Positions 26,110 to 35,679 of a stretch of 55,432 bases of DNA are shown in pieces; positions within the stretch are counted from its first letter, which is position 1, and each line of letters starts with the position of its first letter. Under the pieces are notes generated by a model, which saw only the letters and a list, made by a program, of their open reading frames with translations, did no database searches and was not told the DNA's origin. The DNA is from an uncultured Veillonella sp. Its GTDB lineage: Bacteria > Bacillota > Negativicutes > Veillonellales > Veillonellaceae. The position numbers and the translations under genes are program-made. Where the stretch lies: assembly GCF_934230905.1 (NCBI RefSeq), contig NZ_CAKQFJ010000014.1, forward strand, positions 1 to 55,432. Reading direction: 5' to 3'.

Positions 26110-26336
26110 TTTATATTACATACCGTTATATACGGCCATATAGTTGTACAACCATAGATATCTCCCCTGTATATCCCTTGCATATCTATGAGAGACGCAT
26201 CCTAATATATTTCCCATTTTTATGCAATATTACTCCAATAGGATGCTACTTCCCCCTCTTATCGTAAGCTGTATGGCCTTATATACATACATTTAGATTC
26301 CGTCTAAATGTTTACTAACTTTCTTACTACAATGCA
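26110..26336 (+). other. 3' untranslated region of the autotransporter mRNA with several hairpins
   Basis: No gene seen. Complementary pairs: GCATCCTA (26197-26204) with TAGGATGC (26239-26246), and CATTTAG (26290-26296) with CTAAATG (26304-26310). The region ends in the terminator at 26337-26388. It could be a plain 3' UTR or the body of a small RNA. Confidence 0.35.
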
Positions 26337-26388
26337 AAACGCCCTCTTCATGAGCAACCTTAGATGGTTGCTATGAAGGGGGCGTTTT
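26337..26388 (+). terminator. Terminator of the autotransporter gene
   Basis: Long stem: AAAACGCCC...CTTCAT.AGCAACC pairs with GGTTGCT.TGAAG...GGGCGTTTT, followed by TTTTG. Two small mismatches. Confidence 0.85.
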
Positions 26389-26391
26389 GTT

Positions 26392-27510
26392 TTGCTAATA
26401 GTCATTTTATTAAGAAATATTAGATTAGATGATACTTTAACAGTAACAAAGGTTACTGAAATAATAAATCCAGACCGCAAACCATTGAATATGATGGTCA
26501 TGGACAATCAAGAAATCGCACTTAATGATTTTTTAAAGCATCGTGCGATTCCCGGTTCGAGACCTAATTTAGAAGATTTACTAGAGGCCTATCACGCATC
26601 AGATGCATTAGAATTTTCTTTAAAATCATATCAACTTAATCTATCTGACCACTATTGGATGAAACCAATACACTCTAATTTAGATTGGGATACTATCAAT
26701 TTTTATGACCATCCTATAATTGACACGCCTTTATTCTTATCTGATTCTGATGATATCGATATCGATTTAATTACACCGAATTCATCTGTAAACGGTTCTC
26801 TTCGTCAGATGTGGGTGCAACAAATAAAAGGTATTCGCCTATTAAAAGCTGGAAACTTCCTCAATCAACAACCATTTAATGAAATATTTGTGTCAAAATT
26901 ATGCAAAGAACTAAACTTTCACCATGTACCATATGAATTAGAAACAATCGCATCTGGTGAAATCGTGTCATCTTGCCCACTATTTACGAGCGGAGACATT
27001 GAATACATCCCTGCATGGCACATAGCAGCGCCACTTAAACGACGCGATAATAAATACCAAGCGTTCTTAGATCAGTGTACACATTTTTCAATTCCAAATG
27101 TGAAAGCCCATTTAGATACGACACTTGCTTTGGACTATCTAACATTAAATGACGACCGTCACTACGGTAACTTTGGGTTCTTACGGAATTCTACAACACT
27201 TGAATTCCTTGGCAGGGCCCCTATCTTCGATAATGGCAATACCCTATGGTACAACGAAATGACGATTAATCCACATAGACCATTCCATACGTATCCATCA
27301 TTACCGTTTAAATCGAAACATGATAAGCAAATAAAGTATGTAACAACACCACTAACAATTCCGCAGTCATTGTCTAAAACAGCAATGGAATTGATGGATT
27401 CCATATATGCAAAAAATTCAAATATTACGGAAGATCGTCTTACTATGATGAAAACATTATTTGCTGAACGATTAGACATGCTAAATGCATATCTAACGAA
27501 ATTAAAGTAA
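26392..27510 (+). CDS. HipA-like protein kinase
   Basis: Up to 372 residues, related to the HipA/CtkA kinase fold that phosphorylates proteins. The C-terminal catalytic motifs are visible: LNDDRHYGNFGFLRN (catalytic Asp and metal Asn, about residues 243-257) and APIFDNG (DFG-like Asp). The upstream half has a SYQLNLSDHYWM segment common to this group. No HipB-type antitoxin gene is next to it. The start is uncertain: the first possible codon is TTG at 26392, directly after a terminator hairpin; the first ATG is at codon 34, but conserved-looking sequence precedes it. Its expression without a clear promoter is odd. Confidence 0.75.
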   Translation: MLIVILLRNIRLDDTLTVTKVTEIINPDRKPLNMMVMDNQEIALNDFLKHRAIPGSRPNLEDLLEAYHASDALEFSLKSYQLNLSDHYWMKPIHSNLDWDTINFYDHPIIDTPLFLSDSDDIDIDLITPNSSVNGSLRQMWVQQIKGIRLLKAGNFLNQQPFNEIFVSKLCKELNFHHVPYELETIASGEIVSSCPLFTSGDIEYIPAWHIAAPLKRRDNKYQAFLDQCTHFSIPNVKAHLDTTLALDYLTLNDDRHYGNFGFLRNSTTLEFLGRAPIFDNGNTLWYNEMTINPHRPFHTYPSLPFKSKHDKQIKYVTTPLTIPQSLSKTAMELMDSIYAKNSNITEDRLTMMKTLFAERLDMLNAYLTKLK

Positions 27511-27545
27511 TAAAATATTTAACAGAATAAATCTAGCAACATAAC

Positions 27546-27622
27546 AAAAGTAGCATTACTAACATATAGACACAGATGGCATATGCCAAATAATCTATAT
27601 TATGTATAGTAATGCTACTTTT
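27546..27622 (+). terminator. Terminator between the HipA-like gene and CRISPR array 1
   Basis: Arms AAAAGTAGCATTACTA and TAGTAATGCTACTTTT (16 bp) with an inner GGCATATGCC hairpin, followed by TTTATTG on the plus strand. It can also stop the leftward array transcript, since the minus side is A/T-rich. Confidence 0.8.
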
Positions 27623-27763
27623 TTATTGTAAATTACATCATAATCGAAACCTAGTCAAAGATTAGGAGATATATAGAATAAATTTTGGGAAATGATATTT
27701 CAGGAATCTTTATATTCAAATAAAGCCTTATAGTAAACCTAATAATTTTAACAAAGCTAAATA

Positions 27764-29116
27764 GTTTCTGTCCCCATTAGGGGATTATTTAATTTAACGA
27801 AAGGGGGATGCGAATGTGTAATCCTATTGCATTGATGGCAGGAGTTTCCGTCCCCATCAGGGGAGTATTTAATTTAACCTAATTATTGGCTGTATTACAA
27901 TATTATAAGAGAATACGTCGTGTTTCCGTCCCCATCAGGGGATTATTTAATTTAACGTAGCCATGCAGAAGCATTGGTTGAATACACATATGCAATTGGG
28001 TTTCCGTCCCCGTCAGGGGATTATTTAATTTAACTTGATAGAATACATAGTTTGTATGATGAAGTATTTTTTGCTGGTTTCCGTCCCCATCAGGGGATTA
28101 TTTAATTTAACAAAAAGCCACGTGTTTGCATGTTAGATGAATTTGAAATGGTGGCGTTTCCGTCCCCATCAGAGGATTATTTAATTTAACTTTTAAATGG
28201 TCTGATGTATTTTAAAGAATTGGCTAGTTTACGGAGTTTCCGTCCCCATCAGGGGATTATTTAATTTAACCTGAAAACTATGAAAAGTCACTTGCTGCTG
28301 GCTATGAATCCAGTTTCCGTCCCCATCAGGGGATTATTTAATTTAACAAGTTGGCAGAGTCTGGTTTATTGCAACAGTCTTGAAAACTGGTTTCCGTCCC
28401 CATCAGGGGATTATTTAATTTAACTATAAGAAACAAAGAGGTGAAACCACATGAAAGAGAAAAAGTAGTTTCCGTCCCCATCAGGGGATTATTTAATTTA
28501 ACATGAGGAATGCAAACAAATTAAGTTTTGTATCCATTCTGATTTGTTTCCGTCCCCATCAGGGGATTATTTAATTTAACAGACCCACAGAAAATTATTG
28601 ATATGATAAACTGGGTAAATGAGTTTCCGTCCCCATCAGGGGATTATTTAATTTAACACAATGTCATGCGGATGTATGAACACGATAGATAGACAAAAGC
28701 GTTTCCGTCCCCATCATGGGATTATTTAATTTAACATTAGGTACAATTACAAAGTGTACTAAGAAAACCCAAACCACGTTTCCGTCCCCATCAGGGGATT
28801 ATTTAATTTAACGTCATTCATCCATTTAATAACAGTGATAACCCATACAGCCAGTTTCCGTCCCCATCAGGGGATTATTTAATTTAACTTGACGATTTAA
28901 AGTACTATAGTAATTATATTTGTAGTGGAGTTTCCGTCCCCATCAGGGGATTATTTAATTTAACTGGTTCGTTTGGTTGACGGTAATAAAAACCCAATGG
29001 ACGAGTTTCCGTCCCCATCAGGGGATTATTTAATTTAACTAATAAACAATGAAAAACTTAAAGATTGACAATTACAAAAATGTTTCCGTCCCCATCAGGG
29101 GATTATTTAATTTAAC
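27764..29116 (-). CRISPR. CRISPR array 1, type III-A: 18 repeats, 17 spacers
   Basis: 35-bp repeats begin at 27764, 27844, 27922, 28000, 28077, 28156, 28236, 28313, 28390, 28468, 28546, 28623, 28701, 28778, 28854, 28930, 29005 and 29082. Spacers are 40-45 bp. The plus-strand core is CCCCATCAGGGG followed by ATTATTTAATTTAAC. Read on the minus strand the repeat ends in a CCCC/GGGG hairpin then exactly eight bases, ACGGAAAC, the expected Cas6-generated crRNA 5' tag. Transcription is therefore leftward; degenerate repeats cluster at the left (leader-distal) end: the first has TCTG and TTAG variants, the second GAGTATTT. Repeats at 28156 and 28701 carry stem mutations. Confidence 0.98.
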
Positions 29117-29286
29117 CCTGTATCTGAAACAGTAGATGTTATCTAGCCATAAATCACCATTAACGGCGGAGATCATAAATCGACCTCAAATAGCACTTTA
29201 GCACGCTAAAATAACACCTATAAACCGCACCACTATCACAACGGCTGAGATTTTATTTCACAAGGTTATAATCTAGATATATTATA
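29117..29286 (-). promoter_or_regulatory. Leader and promoter of CRISPR array 1
   Basis: Sequence homologous to the leader of array 2 (39884-40053). A minus-strand TATAAT lies at 29281-29286, 165 bp from the leader-proximal repeat. The elements AACGGCGGA (29162) and AACGGCTGA (29240) recur 78 bp apart, as in the other leader. The repeat-proximal end CTGTATCTGAAACA is nearly identical in both and is the probable docking site for Cas1-Cas2 during spacer integration (inference). Confidence 0.8.
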
Positions 29287-29417
29287 GCATAAAAAAACAA
29301 AGAAATTGCAATAGTAGAATTATCAAGGATATCAAATTAAAGATAGATAACTAATTAAAACAGATGATTCTACCATTGCTCAGTAAATAACATCTCTAAT
29401 AAATACATTAATTTTCA

Positions 29418-29693
29418 TTACAATATAATACAATCTTGCTCTTTTCGTTCTCCAATCCCCCATGTATAGATATTAATTATATCGTCAAGTATATATACAC
29501 GTAGGGAATCTTCTATGGGATTGATAATTCGACTGGCACGCCGCATCATAGCATCATATTGCTTTCTATTTAGTAGTGCCTCAAATGCTGATTTTTGAAC
29601 ACGCACGCCATAACGCTCTAAGCATTTTACTAAATGATTACGCGTTTTATTATCTACTACATCATAGATGACTAATACTATAAACTTTTTCAT
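29418..29693 (-). CDS. cas2: CRISPR-associated endonuclease Cas2
   Basis: 91-residue partner of Cas1 in spacer acquisition. It has the ferredoxin-like Cas2 opening KKFIVLVIYDVVDNKTRNHLV, with the conserved Asp after the first strand (D10), and RYGVRVQKSAFEALL. It is the last gene of the cas operon, starting 1 bp after cas1, behind GGAGA. About 130 bp separate its stop from the promoter of the array 1 leader. Confidence 0.95.
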   Translation of the reverse strand: MKKFIVLVIYDVVDNKTRNHLVKCLERYGVRVQKSAFEALLNRKQYDAMMRRASRIINPIEDSLRVYILDDIINIYTWGIGERKEQDCIIL

Positions 29694-29694
29694 A

Positions 29695-30690
29695 TTAGTG
29701 AATCTCCAAAGGTGTATACAAATCTACGTCTTCGTGCATAATGGCACTAGCAAATTGCTTACACTGCTTATAGATTGATTCCCTATAACTTTTACGATCC
29801 TCAATATATTGATTTTCAGAACGAATTTTCTTATTATACGCGGTCAAAAGTCCTTTTCTACCTTCTGGAGTCATATAACAACCTTTATCTGAGTTATCAA
29901 AATCAGATAGGTCCACCATGTTACGACTCACCATAGAAAGAACTAAAGAATCTATAATAGGAGCTCTCCATTCCTCGATCAAATCTGATGCAAGTGCAGG
30001 GTGCCCCTTGCCAAGTCTATGCATAACACCAACAAAAGGATGTAAGCCCGCATTAATTAAACCTGCTAGAATTTCATTAAATAACATGCTGTATCCTAAG
30101 CCTAGCATGGCGTTAAATTCATCTCGCGGAGGTTGTTTAGATCGCTTAGTAAAAGAAAATGTAGGCGGAACAATTTTTCCGAGAGCCTCAAAGTACAATC
30201 GACTAATTATACCTTCATACCCCATGAGTTCAGAAATACGAACACATTCACCAATATGGCTACGGACAGATTTTATATTATCAATTTGCGTATCTATACT
30301 TATATCTTCATCTAAATTTCGTGCATAACGACGCAATATAGTTAGTTGATTACGAACCTTTGCACGAATAATTTTTCGTGACATAGCTAATCTAAATTCA
30401 TGGTTGTTTAATAAATCGAATTGTTTCTTATGTTTATTAATATCAATAGTGTTAGTATTGATTATAGTGCCAAAGTATTCTCCATAACCAGATAACCATG
30501 TAATAGGTACGCCTCTTTCAATAAAATCAGTAACAAGCGTACTCGATATTGACACAGTATCAAAAACAGTAATATCTTCAATACGTTCTAACGGTACTTC
30601 AAATAAAACTTCATTATTACGCCCTACTACAACATGACCACCATTCCGTTTAATAAATGAACCTGCTTCTGTGACATATAAGGATGACAT
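29695..30690 (-). CDS. cas1: CRISPR-associated integrase Cas1
   Basis: 331-residue integrase that inserts new spacers with Cas2. N-terminal beta domain (SLYVTEAGSFIKRNGGHVVV) and helical C-terminal domain with the metal-site residues: E in YEGIISRLYFEAL (about residue 164), H in LHPFVGVMHRLGKGHPAL (about 231) and a following LASDLIEEWRAP (E/D about 246). All are present, so acquisition should be active. The N-terminal GXXL-type strand pattern fits type III/I Cas1. RBS is AAAGGAGG. Confidence 0.96.
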   Translation of the reverse strand: MSSLYVTEAGSFIKRNGGHVVVGRNNEVLFEVPLERIEDITVFDTVSISSTLVTDFIERGVPITWLSGYGEYFGTIINTNTIDINKHKKQFDLLNNHEFRLAMSRKIIRAKVRNQLTILRRYARNLDEDISIDTQIDNIKSVRSHIGECVRISELMGYEGIISRLYFEALGKIVPPTFSFTKRSKQPPRDEFNAMLGLGYSMLFNEILAGLINAGLHPFVGVMHRLGKGHPALASDLIEEWRAPIIDSLVLSMVSRNMVDLSDFDNSDKGCYMTPEGRKGLLTAYNKKIRSENQYIEDRKSYRESIYKQCKQFASAIMHEDVDLYTPLEIH

Positions 30691-30716
30691 AGAATCGCCT
30701 CCTTTACCGCACCATT

Positions 30717-32036
30717 CTATTGTATCTTTTCTAACACATATTGATTAATAACATCATAAATCAATTTATTTTGTTTTTTCTGTTCAGTAATAGTAAAAAA
30801 TATATTCTTAATTTGATGTAAAAAAGATTGTAATGATTGAATTCCTACAGAACTACATATATCTTGTTCTGAAAACACAACAATCTCATGAGCCATTTTA
30901 TTACGAATTTTTTGCTCAATGCTACGAATCTCTTTTAACTGTTCCAATAAAGATTTATCAACTGTATCTAAATCTTCTAACATATGTAACATATGATACA
31001 AAGATAATTGGATATCTTGCATTTGAGGCGTCTTAGTATTCGCTCTCCATGATTTATATAACTCAGGATATTTGCATTCAAAAGCCCTCATATCTAAACG
31101 TGTACCCATTGGAGTTTTTCTCTCAACTTGTCGCCAATTTACATTAAGTACTTTATAGAAGTAATAACGCATAAGATCATACATAAAAGGAGTAGTTTTT
31201 AAAATAAAATCCTCAATTTGACCTTGTTTTAATCGTACTTCCATAAGCATTAAAAACTCATATAATTTACGTGGTTCCCAATCAGTAAATAGCGAAGATA
31301 AGGATATAGAGCCTACCTTACGAACTTTTTGTAAAGCCCCCTCATAATCTAACTCTAATCGTAACTTAGCATGTTCTAATAATGGTAATACATCATTAAT
31401 AACACCCGCTTCAAAAGTTCTTTCATAACTATGATAAGAGCTTATAGCTTCTTTGTATTTATAGCTAGTAATGAGCGTATGAAGTGATTGCTTAATATTA
31501 TTCCTCTTAATATACCCCATTTGAGGCTCATGGCATCTATTTTCACTATCCGCTTGATCATCAAAGTTATTTTCAATAATGATCTCAATGTCTTCATTAT
31601 CATTAACAGCTGGTTCAGAGCGATTAGAACCACATTGAGGACTATCAACCTGAATACCTCGTACCGCATCATGTTCAACACTAAGATAAGACATAATCAA
31701 CTTCATTTGAGGCGTACCAGAGCTTAAGTTAACTAATATCTCTGCATCAGGATATTTTGAAAGTGTTTCATAAAAATGCTCAACAAACAGTTGTAAAGTA
31801 TCAATGCGGTGCACCTCTGTAAGTCCTGTATGTATGAGCTTAATATCTAAGTCAGCTTTCACATGTTTTAAAGCCTTAGTAAACCTATGATTAGCAACTT
31901 CCTTTTGCTCCATCTCCATACTCAATACTAGGATTGCCATATCTGGATTATAATGCCTTACGATATGGAGCATTGCTCCATCATAACAACCACGAATAGG
32001 ATCGGTATCCCCTACAGGGGTATAAAGAATTCTCAT
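30717..32036 (-). CDS. csm6: Csm6: CARF-HEPN ribonuclease activated by cyclic oligoadenylate
   Basis: 439 residues. The N-terminal CARF domain (about 1-150) has VGDTDP near the start and NLSSGTPQMK (about 103-112), the ligand-binding loop. A polar acidic linker (about 135-175) precedes an all-helical C-terminal HEPN domain with the catalytic RNKMAH (R378, H383; R-x4-H). Csm6 degrades RNA non-specifically when Cas10 makes cyclic oligoadenylate on sensing target RNA. It overlaps the cas6 stop by 4 bp (ATGA), so it is translated with the operon. Both domains appear intact. Confidence 0.93.
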   Translation of the reverse strand: MRILYTPVGDTDPIRGCYDGAMLHIVRHYNPDMAILVLSMEMEQKEVANHRFTKALKHVKADLDIKLIHTGLTEVHRIDTLQLFVEHFYETLSKYPDAEILVNLSSGTPQMKLIMSYLSVEHDAVRGIQVDSPQCGSNRSEPAVNDNEDIEIIIENNFDDQADSENRCHEPQMGYIKRNNIKQSLHTLITSYKYKEAISSYHSYERTFEAGVINDVLPLLEHAKLRLELDYEGALQKVRKVGSISLSSLFTDWEPRKLYEFLMLMEVRLKQGQIEDFILKTTPFMYDLMRYYFYKVLNVNWRQVERKTPMGTRLDMRAFECKYPELYKSWRANTKTPQMQDIQLSLYHMLHMLEDLDTVDKSLLEQLKEIRSIEQKIRNKMAHEIVVFSEQDICSSVGIQSLQSFLHQIKNIFFTITEQKKQNKLIYDVINQYVLEKIQ

Positions 32037-32782
32037 TGTATTACCTCACTTTGCACTCCACCCATGCCTAATGCGGTCTTAATTCCAAGCCCTGTAAATT
32101 GGCTATAATAGGTTAATAGAGATAAGATACGTTGCATCACTAGGTTTCTCTTAAATTGCATAACAATCTCGCCACGGAAACCACGGATTTTAACGCCTTC
32201 TAAACCATACATGCCCATACGTAAATTATAATCACGAATAAAGGCAGCCGATTCAAGCGCCGCTAATAAATCATCAGAATCCATCATTTCAAAGGTGGTG
32301 AACTGATTCCATTGACGCAATAAATAGCGATAAATACGAAATGCTTCAGGGAAAATCGTATACTGTTGGTCTACCTTAAAGCTTGTAGTGGTCACGCACC
32401 GTAATTTAGCTTGAGTATATTCTGCTTCACTACTCCAAAACTTAGCCATTAGTGCTTCATAGGAGGTTTCCTCTAGGATAGTTCTATTTTGAATATAAAT
32501 ATGTCCTCGTTTTTGCTTTAAATATATTTTTTCAGGTATATCGAATACTGGTCGCAATATCCGTTCAACGGCCTCTGCTGTTACAGCAGAAAGGTGCCAA
32601 ATATATTGACCTGTTTCTTTATTAAAATAGACATATTGGCTATAAGGACGCAGGCCCGTTTCATGTAACTGACCTGCGTATTCTGTCCCCACCAACTCCA
32701 TTAAGACGCCATGTAGCACGCTACCTATGGACTGTACAACTTTAATTGATGGATCTGCTATTATTGCTAATTCAATGGCCAT
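32033..32782 (-). CDS. cas6: CRISPR repeat endoribonuclease Cas6
   Basis: Cuts the array transcript in the repeat to free crRNAs with an 8-nt 5' tag. The C-terminus carries the glycine-rich loop of the RAMP fold, TGLGIKTALGMGGVQ. I prefer the ATG giving MAIELAIIADPS (249 residues), because family members begin with that first beta-strand. The frame is open further: a TTG at 32803 has GGGGGG 8 nt before it and overlaps the csm5 stop, in the manner of csm5/csm4, and an ATG lies at 32836. A catalytic His is not obvious by eye. Confidence 0.88.
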   Translation of the reverse strand: MAIELAIIADPSIKVVQSIGSVLHGVLMELVGTEYAGQLHETGLRPYSQYVYFNKETGQYIWHLSAVTAEAVERILRPVFDIPEKIYLKQKRGHIYIQNRTILEETSYEALMAKFWSSEAEYTQAKLRCVTTTSFKVDQQYTIFPEAFRIYRYLLRQWNQFTTFEMMDSDDLLAALESAAFIRDYNLRMGMYGLEGVKIRGFRGEIVMQFKRNLVMQRILSLLTYYSQFTGLGIKTALGMGGVQSEVIQ

Positions 32783-32792
32783 AATTTCAATA

Positions 32793-33983
32793 TTATCTGC
32801 CAATATAAATGCCCCCCATCTCATAATAATGGCCATTCCACTTCACTAATTTCAAAGCACGAGGTGCCATAAACGAATCTTTAGTAGCATGTTTAGCTTT
32901 TTTGAAATTCATATCTAAGATTGCTCTAATGATATCAATTCCTGTTTTTTCATCATCTGTAAAAGCAGCCATAATAATAGTCTTTTGAACAAATCCAGTA
33001 TTACTACCAATATAGGCATTAGCTGATTCTAGAGCTTTAAAAATAGATGGACTAACTTTCTTAAATTTAGAGGCTAATAACTTATGAGTAGCATCAAAGT
33101 CTTCCTGTAAAATAGCTAATACTTGATTGACACTAGTAATCCCTATTTCTTTAGTCATAGCCGTATCAAGGGTTACTGTAAAGGAGAACTTCTGATTTGG
33201 TAAAACACACTCACGATGCACCGAAATAGTGTGAGTCCCATCTTCATCAAGACAAGAATCTTCTTTCTTTAATATCTCTGTTTGAATCGCACCCATAGGC
33301 ATAGCATCAGAAACAGAAATACCTCGGAATGCACTGGCTAAAATACCTCTAAACTGTTTTCCATCACTCTTTGTTAAAACATGGATATGATCAAGGATTA
33401 TTTTATCAACAGAATTAAATATATCTCTTAATAACTTTTTACAATACCCTTTTTTATACCTAAATTCATTATATGCATATAAAACTTTTTCTAATTCTCT
33501 TTGAACATTATCTCTAAAAGTCTCATTTTTACGAAGCATATGTGAAATAATAGCACTGTCAATAACACCTTTAATAGAGCTACCAGGAATATAAACTTCT
33601 CCATTTGCCCCACGAATCTGAGGTGTAATATCATTTAATGAGTTTTTGCGGCCTTCATTATATATCGCTGATTTCATAATAGAATCGATAGCAGGACCTA
33701 ATACATCTTTTGTTATTTGAGATGCACCAATAGTACTTTTAGCCCAATCATACATAGTTCGACCATTTGGTCTCACCATCTCATTCTGCATATATGTTTC
33801 AAACTCTGCTAATTTATTATGACGAGCTAAAAAGCGAAACCATTCATAGTTATTAAGGAGATATACTTCACCAGCATCGTAATTGTACATATAGTCTTTA
33901 GTTGTTAATTTCTCAGGGCCACCAATATTAGTAGGGCTCACAATAGTGAGTGATAATTTTGCATGATCAATACGATTACTCAT
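32793..33983 (-). CDS. csm5: Csm5, RAMP subunit of the type III-A effector
   Basis: 396 residues. It caps the Csm backbone and helps crRNA maturation. The RAMP features are KLSLTIVSPTNIGG at the N-terminus and IPGSSIKGVIDSAI (G-x-x-K loop, about residues 135-150). The chosen start ATGAGTAA overlaps the csm4 stop by 8 bp and has GGGGTGG before it. A frame extension of 10 codons upstream is unlikely to be used. Confidence 0.92.
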   Translation of the reverse strand: MSNRIDHAKLSLTIVSPTNIGGPEKLTTKDYMYNYDAGEVYLLNNYEWFRFLARHNKLAEFETYMQNEMVRPNGRTMYDWAKSTIGASQITKDVLGPAIDSIMKSAIYNEGRKNSLNDITPQIRGANGEVYIPGSSIKGVIDSAIISHMLRKNETFRDNVQRELEKVLYAYNEFRYKKGYCKKLLRDIFNSVDKIILDHIHVLTKSDGKQFRGILASAFRGISVSDAMPMGAIQTEILKKEDSCLDEDGTHTISVHRECVLPNQKFSFTVTLDTAMTKEIGITSVNQVLAILQEDFDATHKLLASKFKKVSPSIFKALESANAYIGSNTGFVQKTIIMAAFTDDEKTGIDIIRAILDMNFKKAKHATKDSFMAPRALKLVKWNGHYYEMGGIYIGR

Positions 33984-34974
33984 AATCCACCCCAATCCAT
34001 AAGCCCATACCATTACGATATACAGGATGCGGTAAACTATCCCCCGTAATAGTAAGCATTTGTCCGACTAATGCTTTTGGACAAACAGAGCCTTCTTTAA
34101 CAACATAATAGGAGTTACGCTTTACTTGAGTCTCACTTCCAGCAGAGCCTACAAAGCCACCACGCTTTTGTAATTTATAAGAACCTTGTTTTAAAGTAGC
34201 CACTTCATCACTAGTTGGAACACAGGCACTAATGCACATCATCTTTCCCTGCCTATTATGAAGCAATGCATATAAAGCAGAATCGTCCTCATAAATACCT
34301 TCAGTTTCCAGCTCAATTGGATCATCAGCTAATTCAAATTTTCCATAGCCGCCACTACGCTTGCCACCAAGCCCAGAAAGACCTAGCAGTTCAAGAATGG
34401 CTTCAAATAAATCACGACTAGAATCATCACTAAAACCAGCAATAATATATAGCCCTGTATGTGACATGAATTGATAGTTCCCCACATAATATGGTCGACT
34501 CTTTTCTCCACGCATATTTACTTGTGTCACAGCTTGCTTAGTTCCAAAGATAGGCATATGTTTTTGTGCGGTATCTGCCTCTATATATTGACTAAAATTT
34601 TGCAGCTGTGATGCTCGAATGTACTCAATTTTCTTTATCTTTTTTTGTTCCGTTGCTACTCGCTTTATTTCTTCAAAACTTGTAATCGGCATCTCTTTTG
34701 AATCGATTTGCATAATAGGTGAAGGAACATATAATTGATATTCACCGTCGTCTATACAGTATGGAAATAAACTAGATAATACAATGTGCTGTTCTTTTAC
34801 AGAGTCGATAAAAGATTGTAATAAATCTATATCATGACTGATTTCATGACAGCATGCGCCAAATAATGCATCAGAGCCGAGTGTAAGGGAAATAGTTTCT
34901 AAATTACCGCCTTCTGAGGTATCTCCAAAGTGCACCGGTGTAAGAAAACGCAGTGGATATAGATAGTAGTTCAT
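33976..34974 (-). CDS. csm4: Csm4, RAMP subunit that caps the crRNA 5' tag
   Basis: 332 residues. Csm4 pairs with Cas10 and holds the crRNA 5' handle. It opens YYLYPLRFLTPVHFGD, typical of the first beta-strand and loop of Csm4, and contains LGLSGLGGKRSGGYGKFEL (about residues 197-215), the glycine-rich motif of the second RAMP fold. It starts 9 bp after csm3. Confidence 0.93.
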   Translation of the reverse strand: MNYYLYPLRFLTPVHFGDTSEGGNLETISLTLGSDALFGACCHEISHDIDLLQSFIDSVKEQHIVLSSLFPYCIDDGEYQLYVPSPIMQIDSKEMPITSFEEIKRVATEQKKIKKIEYIRASQLQNFSQYIEADTAQKHMPIFGTKQAVTQVNMRGEKSRPYYVGNYQFMSHTGLYIIAGFSDDSSRDLFEAILELLGLSGLGGKRSGGYGKFELADDPIELETEGIYEDDSALYALLHNRQGKMMCISACVPTSDEVATLKQGSYKLQKRGGFVGSAGSETQVKRNSYYVVKEGSVCPKALVGQMLTITGDSLPHPVYRNGMGLWIGVDYE

Positions 34975-34983
34975 AGTAACAAC

Positions 34984-35667
34984 CTACTTTCTTAATATAT
35001 CTAATAAATCCTGCGTATTAATAGCACTATTACCTACTGACTTTACCTCATCAATAGAAATGCTCACACGACCATAGCCGCGAGAACCATGACCGCCGAG
35101 ATAATCTATATCTAATAAATCAAGACCATCTTTTAATATATTCATATCCTCAGCCACTTCGGCTTCGTTTTCAATATTATAGGCTACTTTAAATGTAAAT
35201 ACGGTACCTGCTGGAACACGTTCAATTTGACGAGGATTAGCACTGCCATCAACACGATTAATAGTATTTTCAAACTTGATTTCACCCATATACGTATCAG
35301 TTTCTATATTAGCAAACAATTGACGAGTTTCATCTGTGATAAATAAATCATAAAACTGTAACCGAGCTGGCTTTACAGGATTTACGGAACCAAATAAACG
35401 TTTGATTTCTTCTTTATCATCTTTAATATCATTCATTATATAAGCGTCACAATGACTTTTAGCTAGTAAGGTGCGCAATTTACCTTTAATAGAACTACCT
35501 GGGATAATCGGCTCTTGAGTAACTACATCGCGAATAAATGGTGTATCAACGGATCCAATAGGAGCAAAATCATTACTAGCACCAATATGCATACCAGTTT
35601 CTAGTTTAATAGTACCTGTAATTAGTAATTTACCACGTAAGGATTTTAATTTATCATTGTTCTCCAT
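34984..35667 (-). CDS. csm3: Csm3, backbone subunit and target-RNA nuclease
   Basis: 227 residues. Repeated backbone subunit that cuts bound target RNA every 6 nt. It has GTIKLETGMHIGASNDFAPIG, then SVDTPFIRD in the region where the active-site Asp of known Csm3 proteins lies, and IIPGSSIKGKLRTLL (G-x-x-K RAMP loop), with GGHGSRGYGRV near the C-terminus. RBS is GGAGG. The catalytic region looks intact. Confidence 0.95.
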   Translation of the reverse strand: MENNDKLKSLRGKLLITGTIKLETGMHIGASNDFAPIGSVDTPFIRDVVTQEPIIPGSSIKGKLRTLLAKSHCDAYIMNDIKDDKEEIKRLFGSVNPVKPARLQFYDLFITDETRQLFANIETDTYMGEIKFENTINRVDGSANPRQIERVPAGTVFTFKVAYNIENEAEVAEDMNILKDGLDLLDIDYLGGHGSRGYGRVSISIDEVKSVGNSAINTQDLLDILRK

Positions 35668-35679
35668 CTTGTGCTCCTC

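Noticed and set aside
27764..29116. Reading array 1 rightward with the leader on the left
   Set aside because: The shared leader-like sequence and TATAAT boxes are on the right of both arrays, the repeat ends in ACGGAAAC only on the minus strand, and degenerate repeats are at the left.
30133..30315. Plus-strand frames inside cas1
   Set aside because: Shadows of cas1; composition is non-protein-like and the cas1 motifs are intact on the minus strand.
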